Assembly (NCBI GenBank): GCA_903881535.1
Contig: CAIRTT010000226.1
Span: 1 to 17,330 of the forward strand
Direction of reading: 5' to 3'
Source of the DNA: an uncultured Armatimonadota bacterium
Lineage (GTDB): Bacteria > Armatimonadota > Armatimonadia > Armatimonadales > Armatimonadaceae
Length of the DNA stretch: 17,330 nucleotides
Part shown: piece by piece, positions 15,373-17,330 of the stretch
Position numbering within the stretch: position 1 is the stretch's first letter
Layout: each line of letters starts with the position of its first letter
Notes under the pieces: generated by a model
The model's input: only the letters and a program-made list of their open reading frames with translations
Databases searched by the model: none
What the model was told of the DNA's origin: nothing
Made by a program: the position numbers and the translations under genes

Positions 15373-16287
15373 GCTTCATGTGCATTCACCAAATGCATGT
15401 CACGCAAAGGTTCATATAAAATAACTACTTGCATAGTAACACGCAATAACTTGCTTACAGGGTGCGAAGTAACGTGGTGGTGGATCGAGCTTTTGAGAAA
15501 CGTGAATTGCATCCAGTGCTATTAGACAGCGTCTAAATTGAGATGGATGCCACGCAAAGGTTTGACAAAAATAACTTTTTGCATAACTAAGAGCAACGAT
15601 TTTCTTACAAACAGTGAAGTAACGAATAAGTCGATTGGGTTTTTGAGATACTTCATGTTCATTAACCACCTAGTAGACAGCGTCTAAATTGAGATGGATG
15701 CCACGCAAAGGTTCGGTGGAAGACACAACTTAGATAAGTCAGTGCAACGACTTGCTTACAAACAGTGAAGTAACCAGGCCATGGATCGAGCTTTTGAGTA
15801 GCTTGGTCCTCTAAGCTATGGCTGGACAGCATCTCAGATAAGACCAATGATACGCAAAGGTTAGGTAGATGAAACAACTCGCATAAGTACGAGCAACTAC
15901 TTCATTACACGTTATGAACAACCTGATGGCAGATTAGGCTTTGGAAATGCTTCACGTGCATTGACCACCTAATAGACAGCGTCTAAATTGAGATGGACAT
16001 CACGCAAAGGTTCGGTGGAAGAAACAACTTAGATAAGTCAGTGCAACGACTTGCTTACAGACTGTGAAGTAACCAAACGGCTGAACCAGCTTTGGAGTTG
16101 CTTCATGTGCATTAGCCTTCTGCTAGACAGCGTCTAAACTGAGACCAACGCCACGCAAAGGTTCGGGAAGGTTAACTACTTAGATAAGTCAGTGCAACGA
16201 GTTGCTTACAGACTGTGAAGTAACCAATAGGCCAACAGAGATTTTGAGACCGTCACGGGTGTTAACTATCTGCTAGACAGCGTCTAA
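15373..16287. repeat. Tandem array of six degenerate ~150-bp repeats
   Basis: Six head-to-tail units are anchored on the word CACGCAAAGG (one copy reads TACGCAAAGG), starting at 15401, 15551, 15702, 15851, 16001 and 16152. The spacings are 150, 151, 149, 150 and 151. A partial unit ends at about 15373-15400. Each unit reads: CACGCAAAGGTTC; a segment close to AGATAAGTCAGTGCAACGAC; TTGCTTACA; GTGAAGTAAC; a more variable stretch of about 50 bases usually centred on TTTTGAG or TTTGGA; then the palindrome TAGACAGCGTCTA. Units 3, 5 and 6 are closest to one another; unit 4 is the most decayed. No stable reading frame runs through the array, because 149- and 151-base units break phase and stops occur. 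It lies just beyond the terminator of the minus-strand dehydrogenase gene. Its function is unknown. Confidence 0.9.
15522..16286. repeat. Recurring palindrome TAGAC-AGC-GTCTA, one per repeat unit
   Basis: The 13-base palindrome, with 5-base arms around AGC, is intact at 15523-15535, 15674-15686, 15973-15985, 16124-16136 and 16274-16286. At the first site the arms extend to TTAGAC/GTCTAA. The expected copy near 15823 is mutated (GGACAGCATCTC), and the unit before 15401 has lost its copy together with about 24 bases. Strong retention of both arms in five copies suggests a bound site or an RNA hairpin. Confidence 0.75.
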
Positions 16288-16300
16288 ACCACATTGAGTA

Positions 16301-16342
16301 AATACAGAAACAGTCCCGGAGCATCGAATGACACTCCGGGAC
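16301..16342 (-). terminator. Rho-independent terminator of the P5C dehydrogenase gene
   Basis: GTCCCGGAG (16313-16321) and CTCCGGGAC (16334-16342) form a perfect 9-base, GC-rich stem with a 12-base loop. Read on the minus strand, the stem is followed by TGTTTCTGTATT, a T-rich run. It lies 21 bases after the stop codon at 16364-16366, the normal place for an intrinsic terminator. Confidence 0.85.
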
Positions 16343-16363
16343 CGTACCAATAAAACGAAACGC

Positions 16364-17330
16364 TTAGTCTTCGGTTGGTGCAAACCCACGACGCATCACC
16401 GACTCAGTGATCGTCCTTGGCACCAGGAATTGCAAGAGATAGTCAGGCCCACCCGCCTTACTGCCAACACCACTCATCCGGGCACCCCCAAATGGCTGAC
16501 GATCAACAACCGCACCCGTGATCTTCCGGTTGATGTACAGATTCCCCACCCGCATCTCGCGGCGGACACGCGCGATGTTCTGCGGCGAACGGCTATACAA
16601 ACCACCCGTCAATGCATAGATAGTGTTATCTGCGATATCCAATGCCTCATCGAGTGTCGCCACCGGCATCACCGCAACCACCGGGCCAAACACCTCTTCT
16701 TGACAGAGCTGCCCCTTCGGATCACAGTCCTTTGCAATCACAACTGGCACATAATAGCCATCAAGGCCCGCTGGAACCGCTTGCTCTCCGAGCAGCTTGC
16801 CTTCGCGCTTCGCGATTTCCGCATAGCGGAGCACACGCGCCTGGGAGTCCCGATCCACCACCGGAGGCATCGTCGTTGCTGGATCCTCCGCTGGCCCAAT
16901 CTTAACCGTCTTGACCGCCTCCGCTAGACGCTCGCAAAATGGCTCATACGCCGTTCCAATAACCAAAACACGCGAACACGCCGAACACTTCTGCCCGGAG
17001 AATCCCGTCGCTGACTGCAATGCACCAAGCACCGCTTCATCAAGGTCAGCGTCTTCATCAACAATAATCGCATTCTTACCGCCGAGCTCCGCCACAACAC
17101 GCTTGATTTCACGCTGCCCTGGATGCACATCCGCAGCGCTACGGATAATCGACAGCCCCACCGGACGCGAACCCGTAAATGCAATCACAGCCGTGCGCGG
17201 ATCTCCCACGAGCTTTGGTCCGATGACCTCGCCATCCCCGGGGAGGAACTGCAAAACATCGGATGGACACCCTGCCGCAATCAATATCTTGTAAAGCTCA
17301 TACCCAATGCGGCTGGACTGCTCCGCAGGC
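16364..17330 (-). CDS. Delta-1-pyrroline-5-carboxylate dehydrogenase, C-terminal part (cut by window edge)
   Basis: An NAD-dependent aldehyde dehydrogenase that oxidises glutamate semialdehyde to glutamate, the second step of proline breakdown. The frame stays open to the right edge, where EQSSRIGYELYKIL matches the family; a TTG at 17284 is internal, not the start. Visible marks: FTGSRPVGLSI (cofactor region), VVAELGGKNAIIV with the general-base Glu, GFSGQKCSACSRV with the catalytic Cys, CQEEVFGPVVAV, LTGGLYSRSP, NLYINRKITGAVV, QPFGGARMSGVGSKAGGPDYL and the end MRRGFAP. The last pieces fit the RocA/PruA/PutA group rather than other aldehyde dehydrogenases. Whether it is a stand-alone enzyme or the end of a fused proline dehydrogenase (PutA) cannot be told, because the N-terminus is outside the window. 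A clear terminator follows. Confidence 0.95.
   Translation of the reverse strand, partial: PAEQSSRIGYELYKILIAAGCPSDVLQFLPGDGEVIGPKLVGDPRTAVIAFTGSRPVGLSIIRSAADVHPGQREIKRVVAELGGKNAIIVDEDADLDEAVLGALQSATGFSGQKCSACSRVLVIGTAYEPFCERLAEAVKTVKIGPAEDPATTMPPVVDRDSQARVLRYAEIAKREGKLLGEQAVPAGLDGYYVPVVIAKDCDPKGQLCQEEVFGPVVAVMPVATLDEALDIADNTIYALTGGLYSRSPQNIARVRREMRVGNLYINRKITGAVVDRQPFGGARMSGVGSKAGGPDYLLQFLVPRTITESVMRRGFAPTED

Noticed and set aside
15412..15877. Repeat-encoded protein on the minus strand (peptide motif YFTVCKQVVAL, TFAWHPSQFRRCL)
   Set aside because: The similarity comes from DNA repeats; phase is lost at 149- and 151-base units, a TGA replaces the Trp codon in the adjacent unit, and no ribosome site is seen.
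15373..16287. CRISPR array
   Set aside because: The period is 150 bases, the conserved block is about 100 bases long and degenerate, spacers share words with each other, and no cas gene is in the window.
15373..16287. Integron attC cassette array
   Set aside because: No GTTRRRY/RYYYAAC core pairs at unit ends, no integrase and no cassette genes; the palindrome is TAGAC-AGC-GTCTA.
16328..16927. Plus-strand 199-codon frame opposite the P5C dehydrogenase gene
   Set aside because: It is antisense to a clearly conserved enzyme and rich in Arg/His as expected of a shadow frame.

Overview
The window looks like a chromosomal segment from a diderm (two-membrane) bacterium. The best evidence is a TolC-family outer-membrane efflux protein encoded with its periplasmic adaptor and inner-membrane pump. 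The secreted DUF1549/DUF1553 protein with c-type cytochrome motifs and the cytochrome-WD40 protein are typical of Planctomycetes/Verrucomicrobia, Acidobacteria and Armatimonadota-type lineages. I lean toward that group but cannot name the organism. Genes are compact, moderately GC-rich and often joined by ATGA or GTGA start/stop overlaps. Shine-Dalgarno sequences are visible inside operons, whereas two operon-leading genes look leaderless.

Layout, left to right. (1) 1-4884, plus strand: the tail of an unidentified gene, a large secreted Big-2/DUF1549/DUF1553 protein, a secreted cytochrome-WD40 protein and a small TPR-like cytosolic protein, packed as one apparent operon. (2) 5048-8934: a pantothenate/coenzyme A block. 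panD-panB-panC run on the plus strand and converge, with a 4-base stop-stop overlap, on coaA-coaBC on the minus strand. Together they take aspartate plus ketoisovalerate-derived precursors to 4'-phosphopantetheine, lacking only ketopantoate reductase. (3) 9055-14168, plus strand: a TetR repressor followed by TolC-type channel, EmrA-type adaptor and EmrB-type transporter genes, a self-regulated tripartite drug-efflux operon. (4) 14187-14855, minus strand: an unrecognised exported protein with a single C-terminal membrane anchor and a very basic tail, preceded by an operator-like perfect inverted repeat. (5) 14856-16300: about 1.4 kb of AT-richer DNA without a credible gene. Its right two thirds are a tandem array of six degenerate ~150-bp repeats, most carrying the palindrome TAGAC-AGC-GTCTA. 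(6) 16313-17330, minus strand: a rho-independent terminator and the C-terminal part of a delta-1-pyrroline-5-carboxylate dehydrogenase cut by the window edge.

The most unusual content is the 150-bp repeat array, a short element of which recurs with a 3-base insertion just upstream of panD. Other points worth a second look are a beta-rich insertion splitting the DUF1553 region, a type I pantothenate kinase with a short N-terminus, an EmrA-type adaptor with a roughly 300-residue helical hairpin, and a strong window-wide excess of the pentamer GGATG/CATCC.
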